A DNA stretch of 34,935 bases, taken from assembly GCA_945888475.1 (NCBI GenBank), contig CAMDAB010000027.1:1-34935 (forward strand). Reading direction: 5' to 3'. The notes beneath the pieces were generated by a model that was not told the origin of the DNA, did no database searches, and saw only the letters and a program-made list of their open reading frames with translations. How positions within the stretch are numbered: the stretch's first letter is position 1; each line of letters begins with the position of its first letter. Origin of the DNA: Saprospira grandis DSM 2844. GTDB lineage: Bacteria > Bacteroidota > Bacteroidia > Chitinophagales > Saprospiraceae. The translations under genes and the position numbers were made by a program. This document shows, one piece after another, positions 1-8,304 of this stretch.

Positions 1-1119
1 AAAATCGACGGCAGCGAAAAGTCGCTTATTTTTTATTCAAAGGAATTGCTCGAAGACCGATTGGCTATCCTGAGCCGTTGTTTTCCTGCCGGCACGCTTC
101 ACGCAGTAGCCATCAAGGCGCAATCACATCCCGATGTGCTGCGTCATATAGTTTCACTTGGCTACGGACTCGAGGCAGCCTCCATCGAAGAGGTGAAACT
201 GGCAATTGCTGCTGGTTGTGACAATGATAAAATAGTTTTCGATTCGCCTGTGAAAACACGCGAGGAGATTTTATACTGTCATGAATCGGTTCCCGGTCTG
301 CATCTCAATGTAAATTCACTGTCTGAACTGGAGCGCATTCCGCAAAATTTCAGTGGCAAACTTGGTATTCGAATCAATCCGCTGGTACGGACAGATGCGC
401 CTGAAATCTTTGATGTTGTAAAGAAAAATTCAAAATTTGGTGTGCCAATTACCAAAAAACAGGATATCATCGATGCCTGTATGAAATATCCTGTCTCGGG
501 CCTGCACATACATATAGGATCGGGCATACGCGATTTCTCGGGCAATGTTGCCGCTGTAAAAATGATGGTAGAACTGGCCGATGAAATTAATGTGCTGAAA
601 GGCAAGCAGCAGATCGACTGGATTGACATAGGTGGTGGCATACATTTCGAATCGGAAGACGGGGAATTCAGTGTGCGTGAATTTGCCGAAACCCTGAAAA
701 AAGATAGCGGTATCTTCGACCGTTACAAGGTTATTACAGAATATGGTGCCTATGTGCACAAGCACAACAGTTTTGCTGTTTCGCGAATCGAGTATGTGTT
801 GGAATCGGAGCTGAAAGATATTGCCCATACTGCCTTTATTCACCTTGGTGCCGATCTCTTTCTGCGCAAGGTCTATTCCTCGCTGCCAATACATTATCCC
901 TGCTTTGTCATGGGCAAATCTGATTGCGCTGCCGAAGAAAAATACAATATCGCCGGTCCGCTCTGCTTTGCAGGCGATTATCTCTATTACGACCTTCCGC
1001 TTCCAAAACTATCAGAAGGCGATTTATTTGTGATTAAAGACATTGGCGCCAATACTTTGAGTATGTGGTCGAGGCATTGCAGTAGGGAAGAGCCGGAATT
1101 TGTGTTATGGGGGGGGTAG
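1..1119 (+). CDS. PLP-dependent amino-acid decarboxylase, alanine-racemase fold (DAP/ornithine decarboxylase or Y4yA-like), 5'-truncated
   Basis: The frame is open from base 1, so the true start lies left of the window; the TTG at 46 is internal. About 372 residues are visible. The fold-type III PLP lysine is in HAVAIKAQ (AAG at 115-117). The phosphate-binding glycine stretch DIGGGIHF is at about 625-648, the HIHIGSG motif at about 508-528, and the second-active-site C-x-x-G-D as CFAGDY at 964-981, followed by YDLPLP and GANTLSMWSRH. Known members decarboxylate meso-diaminopimelate, ornithine or arginine, with the active site shared across a dimer. The family assignment is firm. The substrate is not: AIKAQ differs from the usual AVKAN of lysine-pathway LysA, and no lysine genes are visible. 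The gene ends in a run of eight G (1109-1116) just before TAG and converges on sbcC with only 6 bp between the stops. Confidence 0.85.
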   Translation, partial: KIDGSEKSLIFYSKELLEDRLAILSRCFPAGTLHAVAIKAQSHPDVLRHIVSLGYGLEAASIEEVKLAIAAGCDNDKIVFDSPVKTREEILYCHESVPGLHLNVNSLSELERIPQNFSGKLGIRINPLVRTDAPEIFDVVKKNSKFGVPITKKQDIIDACMKYPVSGLHIHIGSGIRDFSGNVAAVKMMVELADEINVLKGKQQIDWIDIGGGIHFESEDGEFSVREFAETLKKDSGIFDRYKVITEYGAYVHKHNSFAVSRIEYVLESELKDIAHTAFIHLGADLFLRKVYSSLPIHYPCFVMGKSDCAAEEKYNIAGPLCFAGDYLYYDLPLPKLSEGDLFVIKDIGANTLSMWSRHCSREEPEFVLWGG

Positions 1120-1125
1120 TGTAAT

Positions 1126-4100
1126 TCAACTCCTCACCCTAATCTTCGAATGTCCATTTCCCCCCGGGATCACCTCTATATGCGTGCCGATGCGCTCTTT
1201 TAGCTCGGCCATATGCGAGATGACGCCGATGACCTTGCCTTCGTTTTGCAGATTTGTGAGTGCACCGACAGCCAGGTCCAGGTATTCGGTATCGAGGGTG
1301 CCAAAGCCCTCGTCGATGAACATAGTGTCGATACGCATATTTTTACCTGCCATATTGGCTAGGCCTAGTGCCAGTGAAAGTGAAACGACAAATTTTTCGC
1401 CACCCGATAAGTTGGCCGAGGTTCGTTCCTCTCCATTCTGATATTTGTCAATCACTGAAAGGTCGAAGGGTTTTGAGCTGTCGTTGATGCGTTTCAGCAG
1501 GTAGCGCTCCGACAGTTTTTGCATTTGTTGATTCGACAGCGAAATAAGGTGTTCAAAGGTCAGCGATTGAGCAAAATTGCGGAATTTATTACCATCGGAG
1601 GAACCAATGAGTTCCTCGAGGACTTCCCATTTTTGTTGAATGGCTTCCTGATGTGCAATTTGCTGCAGCAACAATTCAAATTTTTGCTGATTTCCAGCAT
1701 TGGTTAGCAGAATCTGCTTGTCTGAGCCAATTTTTTCATTCAATTCTTTCTGCAATTGTTTTTTATTGCTCAGTTCCGATTCGATTGTTTCAGCGTTTTT
1801 ATCGCTCAACTTTTGTCCTGTTTTTTCTACTAGTTCTTTTTCCTTTTGGTTGATAAGGGCCTTACATTTTTCGAGGGCGATTCCCGATGCGTTATTTTCC
1901 ATTTCTGCAGCAGCTTTGGCGGTTTCGGCGGCGCTAATCTGGTTTTTAACACGATTTTCTTCCGCATCGGCTAGCTTGTCGCCGAAAATTGCTATACGCT
2001 CTGTCACAAGTTGCTGTATAACAGCTTCGAGTGTTGCTTTATCGCGCTGTCTTGTTTCCTGACTATCTTGCAGCGCGTCGAGTTTTTGATTGTCGAGGCC
2101 AATATTAGCCAGCAAATGATTAATTTCATTCCTGAGTTCCTCCTTTGCTGATCGATTTACATTAAAGGCATTCAGTTTATTGCGCAATTCCTCTATGTTA
2201 ATGGCGCCATATACTGCAAATTTATTTTGTAGTTCGATTAGTGCGGCTTCATATCTTTCCTGCTGCAATACACACTGCTCTTTTTTAGCTATAAAATCCT
2301 GATCGGCTAGGAAATAATGCTGTTTTAGCTCTTCTTTTTTACGAAGGCTGTTTTCCGATTTTTCCTTGAGCTGTTCCAGTTCCTTAGCTATTTCCTGCAG
2401 ACTTTCATTTTTCTTGCTCAGGTCAATAATCGTCGCATTCAGATTATTGAGATCAGCTCTTTTTGCGACAATAAGTTCGTTAAGAAAAGTTGTTTTTGTA
2501 TCTGTTTCGGGTAGGTTAAAATCGGGATATTGCTTACAAATTTCCCCAAGAATATCCTTGCTTTTTACCAGATTAGCAGCGTGTAATTTTTCGCTTTTTT
2601 CTTTGTTGCTGCGTGCATTTGCCAACTTAGTTGCTGCAGTTGCCTCCTTACCCAGATTGAGTTGAATTGCTTTGTTCTGTGCCTCAAACTCAGTATTCAA
2701 TGTAGCCAATTCGATTTCTTTGCTTCCCAATTGCGGTAAATTATGCTCGGCAAAAGGGTGCTCGGTCGAACCACATAGCGGACAGCTTTCGCCATCGACA
2801 AGCAGTTTGCGTTGCGCTTCCAAAGATAAAATGCGCTTCGTCAGCTGAATATTTTCATTCAATAGCTGGATTTGTTCTTGTAACGTAGCAGCATTTTTCC
2901 CATTTTCTGCCAGCGTCAGGGCGAGTTCCTGTCCTTCTTTTTCAAGATCGGCAATCTGAGTAGTATTGCTATTGATATCGCTTTGTTGTTGCACTATTTC
3001 AGTTTCGACGTCGAAGAGCGATTTTAATAAAATGCCAAATTCGGTAATGGCAGTTCGCTGAATATAAAGGTCCTCAAGCTTTTTATTATCAAATAATTGA
3101 GCAATTTCTGCTTTTAGAGATTCAAGCTCAGTCTGCTTTATTTTTAAATTTGTTTCATTTGCAGTATGTTTTTTCTCAGCCTCAGCATAAGCTTCTTTTT
3201 TTAATGAAAAATCCCGTTCCAAAAGCGCTATTTGCCCTTTTTTGTCATTTAAATCCAGTAAGGCATTGTTGAGCAAGGTCTGTTCATTTTCGATGGCTAC
3301 AAAATTTTCAGGTAATGTTTCCAGCCCGATGTTGTCTGAAGCCCATTTTTCATTGCTTTTGAGCTGCTCCTTTAGTTTTTCTAATTTTGCCCGCTGATTG
3401 TTGAGATCCTGGGTTGTTGCTTCAATTTGTGCTTTGTCAGCTGATATTTTATCAAGTAGTGGTTTCAGATCCGCTTCTTTTTGAGCAATTTTAGCATCAG
3501 CTAACCTTACAATGAGGAGAATAGGAGTAAGGTCGTCCTGTTCCTTTCTCAAAATAGCCAAATTATTTAAGGCCTGATTCAGTTGTTCTGAGGCGACATG
3601 TAAATTTTCCTCTAAGCGGGGCAAATTTGCCTTTTCTCCGGCAAGCTGATGTTCAAGTTTATGAAGGTCTTCTAACCAGCGAAGCGATTTGTCAAGATCT
3701 GTAATAGCCGATCCGATAGCTTTAATTTCCTGTTCGGCATTTTTAATTTCCGCTTCTTTGGCGGCTTTTTCTTCCTCGTTCAAAACCGAGATGCCCTGCT
3801 TTTGACTTTTCAGATCAGCCAGTTTTTTATCTTCAATTTTGTATCGTTCATTAGCGTTTAATGAAATTTTGGCATAGATCTCGGTACCAGTTATCCTTTC
3901 AAGCAGTTTTCCTTTTTCTCTGTTGTCGGCTTCCAAAAAAGCTGTAAAATTGCCCTGCGCTAAAAGGACAACTTTGGTAAATTGATCGAAATTGAGGCCC
4001 AGAATATCGACAATTTTTTTGTTGACAGCCTCTGCCTTGTCTTCAATTATTTTATCGTTGACATCGGCAAGTCTTCGTCCTACATTATTCAGTTTGCCAT

Positions 4101-4401
4101 TCCTGTTCAGATTCTGCATCCAGGATGCCTTCCAAACCTGTCCGCCTTTCTCGAATATCACCTCAGTAAAACAATCTTTCTGGCCCTTTGTCATCAGTTC
4201 ATTGTTCGAACCCGATACTGAAATCCTGGGTGTTCGGCCATAGAGCGCCAATGCAATTGCATCGAGAATGGTGGTTTTGCCCGAGCCTGTTTTACCTGTT
4301 ATGGCAAAAATTCCATTGCTGAATTCCGGCCTGGTAAAGTCAAGTTCGTTTTCACCCGAAAGTGAATTGATGTTTTTAAACCTAAGTTTTAATATTTTCA
4401 T
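1126..4401 (-). CDS. sbcC: Exonuclease subunit SbcC (Rad50-like ATPase)
   Basis: The product is the 1091-residue ATPase half of the SbcCD (Mre11-Rad50 type) nuclease, which cleaves hairpins and processes blocked DNA ends. The N-terminal Walker A is GKTGSGKT at residues 36-43. Two long Glu/Lys/Gln-rich coiled-coil arms flank a central zinc hook, CPLC, at residues 540-543, almost exactly mid-protein as expected for Rad50 dimers. Near the C-terminus are the ABC signature LSGGEKF (about residue 996) and Walker B MFIDEGFGTLD (about residue 1028). Length and domain order are normal for SbcC. It starts 6 bp after the sbcD stop, so the two genes are certainly one transcript, with SbcD first. The 3' end faces the upstream decarboxylase gene with no visible terminator between them. 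Confidence 0.97.
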   Translation of the reverse strand: MKILKLRFKNINSLSGENELDFTRPEFSNGIFAITGKTGSGKTTILDAIALALYGRTPRISVSGSNNELMTKGQKDCFTEVIFEKGGQVWKASWMQNLNRNGKLNNVGRRLADVNDKIIEDKAEAVNKKIVDILGLNFDQFTKVVLLAQGNFTAFLEADNREKGKLLERITGTEIYAKISLNANERYKIEDKKLADLKSQKQGISVLNEEEKAAKEAEIKNAEQEIKAIGSAITDLDKSLRWLEDLHKLEHQLAGEKANLPRLEENLHVASEQLNQALNNLAILRKEQDDLTPILLIVRLADAKIAQKEADLKPLLDKISADKAQIEATTQDLNNQRAKLEKLKEQLKSNEKWASDNIGLETLPENFVAIENEQTLLNNALLDLNDKKGQIALLERDFSLKKEAYAEAEKKHTANETNLKIKQTELESLKAEIAQLFDNKKLEDLYIQRTAITEFGILLKSLFDVETEIVQQQSDINSNTTQIADLEKEGQELALTLAENGKNAATLQEQIQLLNENIQLTKRILSLEAQRKLLVDGESCPLCGSTEHPFAEHNLPQLGSKEIELATLNTEFEAQNKAIQLNLGKEATAATKLANARSNKEKSEKLHAANLVKSKDILGEICKQYPDFNLPETDTKTTFLNELIVAKRADLNNLNATIIDLSKKNESLQEIAKELEQLKEKSENSLRKKEELKQHYFLADQDFIAKKEQCVLQQERYEAALIELQNKFAVYGAINIEELRNKLNAFNVNRSAKEELRNEINHLLANIGLDNQKLDALQDSQETRQRDKATLEAVIQQLVTERIAIFGDKLADAEENRVKNQISAAETAKAAAEMENNASGIALEKCKALINQKEKELVEKTGQKLSDKNAETIESELSNKKQLQKELNEKIGSDKQILLTNAGNQQKFELLLQQIAHQEAIQQKWEVLEELIGSSDGNKFRNFAQSLTFEHLISLSNQQMQKLSERYLLKRINDSSKPFDLSVIDKYQNGEERTSANLSGGEKFVVSLSLALGLANMAGKNMRIDTMFIDEGFGTLDTEYLDLAVGALTNLQNEGKVIGVISHMAELKERIGTHIEVIPGGNGHSKIRVRS

Positions 4402-4407
4402 GTTGGA

Positions 4408-5616
4408 TTATGCTTCATTGTTGATTCCATAAAGTATTTCATTGTACAGCTGTCGCAGATAAAGCCGGTCATCATCGGGTTTATTGCTTTTTTCGAGCAG
4501 CTTTTCAAATACCATTTCGGGTTTGAGTTCATCGAGGCTATAGGTCGTATCGTCCGAGCTGAGATAAATCTGCAAATTAAACTCGGTCTGCCTTTTCAGG
4601 ACCTCAATGTTGCTATCGGCCGTTATTTCATCGAGCCAATCGCTCAGATTTGAAAAGAATTCCTTGCCATTATAAGTTACTTCAATCCAAATTGAATTTT
4701 TACGTGCTTTCAGTTCTTCTATGCGATTTTTAATCAGTTCCTTGTCACCTTTTATCGACTCCAATTGCTGAAAAACGGGAATCTCGAGCGTTTCAATTTT
4801 TAAATCCGGATTAAATTCAAGCATATAGACCAATTTTGTTTGTCCTGCCTCGCCAAATCCCATGGGAATAGGGGAGCCGCAGTAGCGTATATGCTTTTTT
4901 AATACAGAAGGGATATGATAATGCCCCAATGCTACGTATTGAAAAGTAGCCGGGAAGATATCGGTACTCACAGCTTCGATGTTACCAATATAAGTATCGC
5001 GAACCTCATCATCCCCCTCGCTTTTAATGCCAACCGACATATGACCAGTTGCGATAATTGGAATATTTTTGCCGATTTCGCTGCGTTTTTGCTCAGCTAA
5101 AGCAGCAATTTTTTCATAATGCCTGCGGATACTGTCATTCACTTTTTTTGAACGGTCGCTGTATGCCTCACCCTCCACGAAGCGGCTCACATCGCGTTCT
5201 CTGAGGAAGGGAACCGCACAAACGATAAGTGCAGGCTTGCCATCGCTATCGTTCACTACGATAATCTCATCTTCTGTTTGCTCATCTATAGCACCAACCA
5301 CAGTTACGTCCAGGGCTGCCAAAATATCTTTTGGAGCATTCAAGAAACTCGCTGAATCGTGATTGCCGCCCACCACTATTACTTTTCTACAGCTAGTATT
5401 TCGCACCCTTACAAGAAAATCGTAATACATTTTTTGCGATTGAATACTGGGCGCTGAAGTGTCGAATATATCACCTGCCACAATGAGCAGCTCAATATTT
5501 TGTTCGCTGATGCTATTTAGTAACCAATCGAAAAAGGCGCTATGTTCAGTATGTCGATCTGCTTTGGTATAGAGCGACTTTCCAAGGTGCCAGTCGGAGC
5601 TGTGTAAAATTTTCAT
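4408..5616 (-). CDS. sbcD: Exonuclease subunit SbcD (Mre11-like)
   Basis: This is a 402-residue metallophosphoesterase, the nuclease subunit of SbcCD. All Mre11/SbcD phosphoesterase motifs are visible: SSDWHLGK (metal ligands D8 and H10), VAGDIFDT (D49), GGNHDS (N85, H86), ATGHMSVG and ALGHYH. Two manganese ions are bound by these residues in characterised members. The C-terminal part (about residues 270-402) is the less conserved capping and SbcC-binding region. The start ATG at 5614-5616 opens directly into MKILHSSDWHLG, the standard N-terminus, which fixes the start. It is the first gene of the sbcD-sbcC operon. Upstream is a low-GC gap shared with the plus-strand nuclease gene; I found no exact TAnnTTTG box for sbcD. 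Confidence 0.97.
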   Translation of the reverse strand: MKILHSSDWHLGKSLYTKADRHTEHSAFFDWLLNSISEQNIELLIVAGDIFDTSAPSIQSQKMYYDFLVRVRNTSCRKVIVVGGNHDSASFLNAPKDILAALDVTVVGAIDEQTEDEIIVVNDSDGKPALIVCAVPFLRERDVSRFVEGEAYSDRSKKVNDSIRRHYEKIAALAEQKRSEIGKNIPIIATGHMSVGIKSEGDDEVRDTYIGNIEAVSTDIFPATFQYVALGHYHIPSVLKKHIRYCGSPIPMGFGEAGQTKLVYMLEFNPDLKIETLEIPVFQQLESIKGDKELIKNRIEELKARKNSIWIEVTYNGKEFFSNLSDWLDEITADSNIEVLKRQTEFNLQIYLSSDDTTYSLDELKPEMVFEKLLEKSNKPDDDRLYLRQLYNEILYGINNEA

Positions 5617-5968
5617 TAGAATTGTATATTGTAAGGTTTTGTTGTAGTCGATTTTTTATTTACAACTCAAAAGCTTGTTTAGTTCCAAAAGTTCTAAATG
5701 TTTTTGTTTTTTTTTTAGTTTTTAAAATAGGGCATGGTGAAATTTTTCAGGGTGAAGGTATTTAAAATTTGTGACGCTGAAGCTTTTTTTAGTAAATTGT
5801 TTTGGATGGGTAAATTTTTATATATTTGTAAAATAAAATTTATGAATGGATGAAATTTATGTCTAATTAACCATTCAATCTGTCCAGCAGTTTTAAAGAT
5901 GCATTGGAGAAATCTAAAGAGATTTTAAGTGAACCCTTTAATAAAAATGTTCTCTTTTGAAAGTAAAA
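5617..5968. other. AT-rich intergenic region between sbcD and the inverted-repeat unit
   Basis: There is no credible gene here; short frames such as the one opening at about 5845 end within a few codons. The stretch contains T- and A-runs and one good Bacteroidota-type promoter on the plus strand (listed separately). The sbcD promoter must also lie here, but no exact consensus is visible. Confidence 0.6.
5797..5828 (+). promoter_or_regulatory. Bacteroidota-type promoter upstream of the GxxExxY gene
   Basis: A TTG (5797-5799) is followed after 21 bases by TATATTTG (5821-5828), an exact match to the Bacteroidota -7 consensus TAnnTTTG at normal spacing from the -33 TTG. Transcription would begin near 5835 and read about 170 bases before the ATG at 6006. 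The promoter lies outside the inverted repeats, so the unit may use a promoter that belongs to the host locus. Confidence 0.45.
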
Positions 5969-5999
5969 TTCACCACAGATTACTCAGATTTACACAGAT
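5969..5999 (+). repeat. Left terminal inverted repeat of the GxxExxY unit (31 bp)
   Basis: It begins TTCACCACAGATTA and ends with the ACACAGAT unit. Compared with the reverse complement of 6525-6556, about 29 of 32 columns match (two substitutions, one single-base gap). The first 14 bases are identical. It is built of the short unit CAGATT/ACACAGAT repeated. It ends only 6 bases before the nuclease ATG, so it replaces any normal ribosome-binding site. Confidence 0.8.
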
Positions 6000-6005
6000 A
6001 TCCTC

Positions 6006-6377
6006 ATGGATTTAAATGATTTATCTTATAAAATTATTGGATGTGCATACAAAGTTCACTCAGAACTTGGCCCCGGATTGTTAGAGTCAACTTATGAGGT
6101 ATGTTTGGAGTATGAACTGAATAAAATTGGGCTAAAAGTGGAAAGGCAAAAAGAACTGCCTTTAGTTTATGATAAAGTCAAGCTAGATGCGGGCTACCGA
6201 ATTGATTTATTGGTGGAAAATCAAATTATTCTGGAATTAAAATCTGTCGAAGCAATTGATCCAATCCATAAAGCGCAAGTAATGACATATTTAAAATTAT
6301 CTGGTTTAAAACTAGCATTGCTCTTAAATTTTAATGTAATGGATATGAAAAAAGGTATAAACAGAATTGTTATGTGA
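6006..6377 (+). CDS. GxxExxY family protein, PDDEXK-nuclease-like
   Basis: This 123-residue protein carries the family hallmark GPGLLESTY (the G-x-x-E-x-x-Y motif, about residues 22-30). It has a PDDEXK-like core: E at ELPLVY, then D in YRIDLLVEN, then the paired E-L-K in IILELKSVE, about 12 residues further on. That D-(X)n-E-x-K spacing is the classical nuclease metal site. The family (PDDEXK_3/TIGR04256, from memory) has no firmly established role and is common in Bacteroidota and other environmental lineages. Length is typical and complete. The ATG at 6006 is the first in frame and directly follows the inverted repeat. The gene stands alone, bracketed by inverted repeats that look like the ends of a small mobile or repetitive unit. 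Whether it acts in that unit's mobility, in defence or in repair cannot be told from sequence. Confidence 0.88.
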   Translation: MDLNDLSYKIIGCAYKVHSELGPGLLESTYEVCLEYELNKIGLKVERQKELPLVYDKVKLDAGYRIDLLVENQIILELKSVEAIDPIHKAQVMTYLKLSGLKLALLLNFNVMDMKKGINRIVM

Positions 6378-6400
6378 TGAAATATAGGGCGTTTGACGTA

Positions 6401-6420
6401 CCAGCACAGATTAACACAGC
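6401..6420 (+). repeat. Degenerate internal copy of the CACAGATTAACACAG unit
   Basis: The stretch contains CACAGATTAACACAG, the same short unit that makes up the inverted repeats, placed about 25 bases after the nuclease stop codon. It shows that the repeat family occurs at least four times within this 588-bp unit. Confidence 0.55.
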
Positions 6421-6481
6421 ATAAAAGTATCTTCGTGAAAAACTTGTAAAAATTTTATGTGGTTGAAAAATACATAAAATA

Positions 6482-6556
6482 TTCACCACAGATACCACCG
6501 ATTAACAAAGATAGGCTGGATTAAATCTGTGAAAATCTGTGCTAATCTGTGGTGAA
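6482..6556. repeat. Right terminal inverted repeat with local hairpin
   Basis: TTCACCACAGAT at 6482-6493 is the perfect reverse complement of ATCTGTGGTGAA at 6545-6556 (12 of 12), with a 51-base loop. Pairing continues imperfectly into the loop because both arms are made of CAGATT-type units. The right arm (6525-6556, 32 bp) is also the near-perfect inverted partner of 5969-5999. The local left arm and the distant left end therefore compete for the same partner. As RNA, the hairpin could also act as a weak bidirectional transcription end between the nuclease gene and the convergent lipoprotein gene. Confidence 0.8.
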
Positions 6557-6619
6557 AAATGAAATATAGATGTCGGGCTTATGCTTACATCAAGGAGTAT
6601 TATTAAAAGACTAACAAAC

Positions 6620-7399
6620 CTACTTCACCTCTATCAGCAGTCTAAAACCTGTGAAATTGTTATTTTCATCCGGTGGGAGATCATGGTAGAATTTTTGTTT
6701 TAAGTAACCAGTTTTACAAGAACTGCTATCAGACAAAAAAGCTCCTCCTTTTTCCTGTTCTTTGTCTAATGTGAGATCTGTATCAAAATTTCTGTCTTTG
6801 TTACAGAATTCAGCCACATTGCCTGCCATATCGTAAAGCCCTAGTTCATTGGGTTGTTTTTGAGCTACTTCATGGGTTGAATTATTACTATTGCGATTGT
6901 GCCAGGCTACTGCATTAAGGTCATTTGAGCCGGGGTATTTCGAGGCTATATTCATTATTCCACCTCTTGCAGCATATTCCCATTCGCTGAGTGATGGCAG
7001 CCTGTATTTACTTTTAGCGGATTTGTTTATTTTGGTCAGAAAGGCATTAATATCACTTCTAGTTATGTTTTCTACAGGACAGTTAGGGCAGGAGTGAAAA
7101 GATGGATTACTACCCATCACTTTTTGCCATTGTGCCTGAGTTATTTCTGTTTTTCCAATAAAAAAACGCTCAACTTCTGCTTGGGCACTATCGCAATTGA
7201 CGCCCAAAATATTATTTTTTTTGCAGGGTTGCTCTTGATCATGTGTATTTCCTGCAATGTAAGATCCGCCATTTACCAAAACAAATTCACCCAAAATATC
7301 ATCACTTAGGGTTTTGATTTTTGAACCTGCGTGACATGAAAACAGGGTCATTAAAACAGGCAAAGTAAAAAAGCTAATTTTTAGAATGGCGTATTTCAT
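6620..7399 (-). CDS. FGE/SUMF1-fold lipoprotein
   Basis: The 259-residue protein has a signal peptide ending in a lipobox-like TLFSC (lipidated C22), so it is probably anchored in the outer or inner membrane. The rest is a formylglycine-generating-enzyme (SUMF1) fold: VNGGSYIAGN near the start, KTEITQAQWQKVMGSNPS, RLPSLSEWEYAARGG, NELGLYDMAGNVAEFC, KGGAF and the terminal TGFRL. These are the usual landmarks in the usual order. Many family members are not sulfatase activators but have structural or unknown roles. The catalytic cysteine pair of true FGE is not evident in the GFRL region, so sulfatase activation is unlikely. It lies 44 bp after the TPR-like membrane protein gene and is probably co-transcribed with it. 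A surface or gliding-associated role is possible but unproven. Confidence 0.85.
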   Translation of the reverse strand: MKYAILKISFFTLPVLMTLFSCHAGSKIKTLSDDILGEFVLVNGGSYIAGNTHDQEQPCKKNNILGVNCDSAQAEVERFFIGKTEITQAQWQKVMGSNPSFHSCPNCPVENITRSDINAFLTKINKSAKSKYRLPSLSEWEYAARGGIMNIASKYPGSNDLNAVAWHNRNSNNSTHEVAQKQPNELGLYDMAGNVAEFCNKDRNFDTDLTLDKEQEKGGAFLSDSSSCKTGYLKQKFYHDLPPDENNNFTGFRLLIEVK

Positions 7400-7443
7400 T
7401 TATCTTTTGTTTTAATGTTATTTGTCTATTTGACAGAATTTTC

Positions 7444-8286
7444 CTATCTTTTTTTATTTCTTGCACTTTCAATTTTTTTACTCAGTTCCTCCCTTTTTAC
7501 CTTCCAGTATTCATTATAGCTATATGGTTGCAACGAAAATCCTTTAGGATAGATTTCTGTCGCTTCGGTGGAAGGATGTACCAGATTTACTAATTCGTTT
7601 TGAGCTTTTTCCAGCTCATCGTCAATGATATATTTATTAATAAGCTCATATTTTTTTTCCAATTCGACCGAAACTTTCTGAGCCTCATTGGCGGAGATGC
7701 TATCCATGATGCTGACAGGAATAACATAAAATATAAGCGCAGCAGCAATAATCGTAATGGCAATGGCGACATAAAGACGACTTTGTTCTCCCTTTTCGTC
7801 TTTTACCATCAGCCAGCTGAAAAAATTACTCAGGCCTCTGCCTGAGGGCTTGTTTTTTATCTTTTCGGTTTTGGTTTTACCGGTTCTGATCATTTCGAGC
7901 AGATCAGCCGCTGCATCATCGTCTGCTTTGATGTTCAGGCAAAATTGGGTATGTTTTTCGGCCAGTTTTTTGAAGGAATTTTCCTTGGTTTTTTGCCAAA
8001 AGGCAAAGTAGCATGCTGCAAGGCCAATATTCACTTCATAGTTATTCGGACTGATAATCTGTGCCGATTTCAGTTGCTTGAGTGCATCGTCATTCAGGCC
8101 TCTTTTCGAGAACTGCTTTGCGCGGCTCAGATAGTCTTTGAGGGCTGATATAAGCGTATTGTATTCTCTTTCGCTCAGACCAGTGGTGAATAGCATTTCA
8201 CGGTATTCCTCATCAGAATAGTACTCAGCCAATAATTTGTCTTCAAATTGATTGAGTTTTAGTATAATTTCATCTGCTTTGTTCAT
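7444..8286 (-). CDS. Unknown membrane protein with TPR-like N-terminal half
   Basis: The product has 280 residues. Residues about 50-140 resemble tetratricopeptide helices (for example KQFSKRGLNDDALKQLKSAQIISPNNYEVNIGLAACYFAF). A single hydrophobic segment, VAIAITIIAAALIFYVI, at about residues 172-190, forms one membrane span. The remaining roughly 90 residues are charged and helical, perhaps periplasmic. There is no signal peptide, so the TPR half is expected in the cytoplasm. I do not recognise a named family. It follows a TerB-like gene, but a strong terminator stands between them, so it may have its own promoter; none matches the TAnnTTTG consensus exactly. It precedes the SUMF1-fold lipoprotein by 44 bp, and the two probably act together across the envelope. 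Confidence 0.75.
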   Translation of the reverse strand: MNKADEIILKLNQFEDKLLAEYYSDEEYREMLFTTGLSEREYNTLISALKDYLSRAKQFSKRGLNDDALKQLKSAQIISPNNYEVNIGLAACYFAFWQKTKENSFKKLAEKHTQFCLNIKADDDAAADLLEMIRTGKTKTEKIKNKPSGRGLSNFFSWLMVKDEKGEQSRLYVAIAITIIAAALIFYVIPVSIMDSISANEAQKVSVELEKKYELINKYIIDDELEKAQNELVNLVHPSTEATEIYPKGFSLQPYSYNEYWKVKREELSKKIESARNKKR

Positions 8287-8304
8287 TGTGGCATTTTTGC
8301 TATC

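Noticed and set aside
5841-5870. Tiny leader peptide frames after the promoter at 5797-5828
   Set aside because: Only three- to six-codon frames, with no attenuator-like stem or biased amino acids.
4408-6377. A defence island formed by sbcCD and the nuclease-like gene
   Set aside because: sbcCD is a common housekeeping repair pair, and no restriction, toxin-antitoxin or other defence gene is present.
6620-7399. True sulfatase-activating (formylglycine-generating) enzyme
   Set aside because: The fold motifs are present, but the catalytic cysteine pair is not evident and no sulfatase gene is nearby.
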